Shown here in pieces: positions 61,951 to 64,000 of a DNA stretch of 64,000 bases. A program made the translations under genes and the position numbers. Where the stretch lies: assembly GCF_018688355.1 (NCBI RefSeq), contig NZ_CP061317.1, forward strand, positions 1,434,091 through 1,498,090. Direction: 5' to 3'. The DNA is from Polynucleobacter sp. AP-Elch-400A-B2 (GTDB lineage Bacteria > Pseudomonadota > Gammaproteobacteria > Burkholderiales > Burkholderiaceae). Position 1 is the stretch's first letter; each line of letters opens with the position of its first letter. The notes under the pieces were generated by a model. The model made no database searches and was not told the origin of the DNA. It worked only from the letters and a program-made list of their open reading frames with translations.

Positions 61951-61965
61951 GCTTTTAGTGGCTAT

Positions 61966-63375
61966 TTAGACTGTGTCTTTGACTGCTAGAGGAATCACCT
62001 GGCTCTTGAAGCTTCCAGCCAGGGCTTTTTTCAAGATCTTATAAATATCTAGATCAAACTCAGCTTCCCCTGAATCAGCCAACTCATAGAGCTCTTCTTC
62101 GTTGATCGCCGTACCTAAATAACGCCAACGATCCACCACATGCATATGACCTGCCTCTTTTACTGCCACTGGTCCAGGATATGGCCAGACTTGCACCTGA
62201 AATAATTCCAGAGCAGTTTTGAGTTGAAGATTGTGTAACTCGATAGGAGAGCCTCCAATACAAGCGCCACCACATTGCTTTACTTGATAACCAAAGCAAG
62301 CCTTACCTTCAATGCGTTTCTCCAGACCGAGCAGCGCCTCACAGAGGCGATATTTTTTTGCAATTGCCTTAAGGTAAGCATTGGCCTCTCGCTTACTATA
62401 GAACAAGCCAAATAAGTTTTCTTGAATACCGGGATCCAATTCGCGATGACCTACTAGATGCGGAGTAAGTACACCATCCTCAGCAAGCTCCAATTTCCAG
62501 GCGCAGAGATCTTTTGAGCGGCGCAATTTGATGTTCATGCTAGGCATGCGCTCTTTAATGAGTCGGGATTCTAAAATTAATGCGCCCAACTCTCCGCTAG
62601 TCTCAATCCAATCGATATCCCTGACTTGCATCGAGAGCTTCATTTCCTTACGCTGGGTGAGCGCCCCTTGAAAATGACCCATCACTCTGCTGCGTAGAGA
62701 AATACTTTTGCCGATATACAGTGGGATTTGATTCTCACCATAAAAAATATAGCAACCCGGCTTTTCTGGAATCGAATCTATCAGTGCTTTATCGATATTG
62801 GGCGGTAAGCTTGGATTACCAATGAGTTGATTAACCGCCTTGAGAAGCGCTTCACGCCCCAGCTTTTCTTCACAAACTCGCCAGAACTGAAGCAATAAAT
62901 CAGCGTCACCCAATGCACGGTGCCGTGCGCTAATTTTGAGGCGGTGGGCACTAATGATGGTGTCGAGATTGTGCCTTGCCTGATCGGGAAAGAGTAAACG
63001 GGAGAGCTTTACGGTACAAAGAACTTTAGGCTTAAAGCCGATGCCCACCCGCTTAAACGATGCCTTCAAAAATCCATAATCAAAACGGGCATTGTGGGCT
63101 ACAAAAATCTTGCCCTCGAGCTCGCGAGCGATCTCTGTCGCTAAGCCCTCAAAAGCAGGCTGCTGACGAACCATCTCGGGCCGAATGCCCGTCAAACTTT
63201 GAATATTCTGCGGAATAAATGTTTGGGGATTAATGAGGCTTTCCCAAATCTCTATCTGATCATGGATCAGCGATTTGATACCAACTTCCGTAATGCGGTC
63301 GCGCTCGAAGTTTGAGCCCGTAGTCTCAATATCAACAAATGCTAATGGAGGATATTCATAAGCACTTGATGACAT
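61966..63375 (-). CDS. DEDD exonuclease fused to UvrC-like GIY-YIG domain
   Basis: 469-aa fusion. The N-terminal part is a DnaQ-like 3'-5' exonuclease: FVDIETTGSNFERDRITEVG (Asp, Glu), VAHNARFDYGFL and HRALGDADLL (about residues 10-170). A GIY-YIG domain (GCYIFYGENQIPLYIGKSISLRSRV, about residues 205-230) follows with a Cho/UvrC-like region to about 330, then an unassigned C-terminal part containing CFGYQVKQCGGACIGG. It resembles Cho-type nucleases that incise damaged DNA, combined with an exonuclease. Experimental function unknown to me. Confidence 0.85.
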   Translation of the reverse strand: MSSSAYEYPPLAFVDIETTGSNFERDRITEVGIKSLIHDQIEIWESLINPQTFIPQNIQSLTGIRPEMVRQQPAFEGLATEIARELEGKIFVAHNARFDYGFLKASFKRVGIGFKPKVLCTVKLSRLLFPDQARHNLDTIISAHRLKISARHRALGDADLLLQFWRVCEEKLGREALLKAVNQLIGNPSLPPNIDKALIDSIPEKPGCYIFYGENQIPLYIGKSISLRSRVMGHFQGALTQRKEMKLSMQVRDIDWIETSGELGALILESRLIKERMPSMNIKLRRSKDLCAWKLELAEDGVLTPHLVGHRELDPGIQENLFGLFYSKREANAYLKAIAKKYRLCEALLGLEKRIEGKACFGYQVKQCGGACIGGSPIELHNLQLKTALELFQVQVWPYPGPVAVKEAGHMHVVDRWRYLGTAINEEELYELADSGEAEFDLDIYKILKKALAGSFKSQVIPLAVKDTV

Positions 63376-63389
63376 GAGCGGTTGAGAAA

Positions 63390-63863
63390 TTACTTTTTAC
63401 CTTGATACTTGGCAATACTCTCTTTGAGGTCACTGTACTCTTCACAACCAAAAAAGCAGGCCTTATTAAGTCTTGCTAGCATTGCCTCCGCTCCAGGCAA
63501 GTCCTTCTTCATCAAAAGTAGCTCACCGTAGTACTCCAAAGCTGATCTATGGCTTGGATCGATTTTCAAGGCTGCCTGGTAATACTTTTCAGATGCAGCC
63601 AAATCTGGCGGCTGCTTTTTACGCAAGCTGTATCCCATTAGGTTATTCCAGTCTGCAGAGTTAACTTCATTAGCAGACTGCAATTGCTTTAATGCTTGCT
63701 CATAATTATTGGATTTGATGCTGGCCCGGGCATCCGTTAGCCAAGCTGGGTCAGATTTAGTCGGAGCGGTGTCAGCAGCTACAGAAACTATCCACGGTGC
63801 TGTTACCAGCAAAATAGATGCCAATAGCTTGCTAGCGAAATTCCATTTCATTGCCTGCATCAT
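63390..63863 (-). CDS. Exported tetratricopeptide-repeat protein
   Basis: 157-aa protein with an N-terminal signal peptide (to about residue 30, ending SVAADT) and two or three TPR-like helix pairs (NNYEQALKQLQSANEVN, AASEKYYQAALKIDPSHRSALEYYGELL). Likely mediates protein-protein contacts in the periplasm. It is 14 nt downstream of the partial gene at the edge and 14 nt upstream of the exonuclease fusion, suggesting an operon. Confidence 0.8.
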   Translation of the reverse strand: MMQAMKWNFASKLLASILLVTAPWIVSVAADTAPTKSDPAWLTDARASIKSNNYEQALKQLQSANEVNSADWNNLMGYSLRKKQPPDLAASEKYYQAALKIDPSHRSALEYYGELLLMKKDLPGAEAMLARLNKACFFGCEEYSDLKESIAKYQGKK

Positions 63864-63877
63864 AAAGATCCTTGTTG

Positions 63878-64000
63878 TTATCCTGCTTTATGTAAGTAGT
63901 CACCAAAACTAAAAATGGAGTTTGGTCCTAAAGGCACATCCTCCACTTTCTTAAATGGCGCCTTGATTACTCTCTGTACTTCGCCTTTGGAAGGCTTTTC
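63878..64000 (-). CDS. C-terminal fragment of a CDS running off the window
   Basis: Forty codons plus stop in the same orientation as, and 14 nt before, the TPR gene. The end of the protein reads PNSIFSFGDYLHKAG. The frame is open to the window edge. No family can be assigned from this piece. Confidence 0.55.
   Translation of the reverse strand, partial: EKPSKGEVQRVIKAPFKKVEDVPLGPNSIFSFGDYLHKAG

Overview
The window looks like chromosome of a free-living betaproteobacterium of the Burkholderiales, most likely Polynucleobacter or a close relative. The grounds are moderate GC, short spacers, a lolC-lolD-tatD-comEC block, an rpfE-type gene next to recJ followed by prfB and lysS, a complete isc operon, an orphan rnfB joined to nth, several orphan Bug-type (TctC) binding proteins and an intracellular PHB depolymerase. 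This is recognition from protein sequence and gene order; no database was searched. I see no IS element, prophage, CRISPR array or rRNA. The only RNA gene found is an initiator tRNA.

Layout. 0-4.5 kb: a small exported coiled-coil protein, the potassium transporter Kup, tRNA-fMet with its terminator, a possibly metal-related exported/membrane protein pair, and a hicAB toxin-antitoxin module. 4.5-9.9 kb: lolC-lolD-tatD-comEC (minus). 9.9-15.3 kb: rpfE-type gene, recJ, prfB (with programmed +1 frameshift) and lysS (plus). 15.4-19.6 kb: assorted metabolic genes, ferredoxin-NADP reductase, and a 54-aa ORF whose ribosome-binding site lies in a stem-loop.

19.6-33.5 kb is the most interesting part. 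A seven-gene minus-strand unit (comC-suyA-suyB-gntR-yeiH/suyZ-soxC-cytochrome c) encodes a plausible route from sulfopyruvate through (R)-sulfolactate to pyruvate plus sulfite, then periplasmic sulfite oxidation. A consensus promoter overlapped by a near-perfect inverted repeat lies in front of it. Beyond a divergent Bug-type binding protein is a second minus-strand unit, sdhB-sdhD-sdhC-fumA-fumB-sdhA-tauE, with a divergent LysR regulator. It combines a succinate dehydrogenase/fumarate reductase-like complex lacking the FAD-linking histidine, a two-subunit class I fumarase and a TauE/SafE-type exporter that has no ordinary start codon.

33.6-35.2 kb: a Rap1a-like exported protein and a DUF3300 lipoprotein. 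35.2-40.6 kb: iscR-iscS-iscU-iscA-hscB-hscA-fdx, with an IscR type 1-like site before iscR. 40.7-48.2 kb: uvrB, an aspartate/aromatic aminotransferase, phaZ, rnfB-nth-DUF1841 and a DMT permease. 48.3-55.6 kb: 5-oxoprolinase genes (pxpA, fused pxpBC) behind a TRAP transporter, with a Bug protein and a ModA-like binding protein. 55.6-64 kb: HIT protein, isocitrate lyase with paired inverted repeats upstream, an MFS permease, clpB with a sigma-32-type promoter, a small GIY-YIG protein, an exonuclease/GIY-YIG fusion, a TPR protein and the C-terminus of a gene running off the edge.
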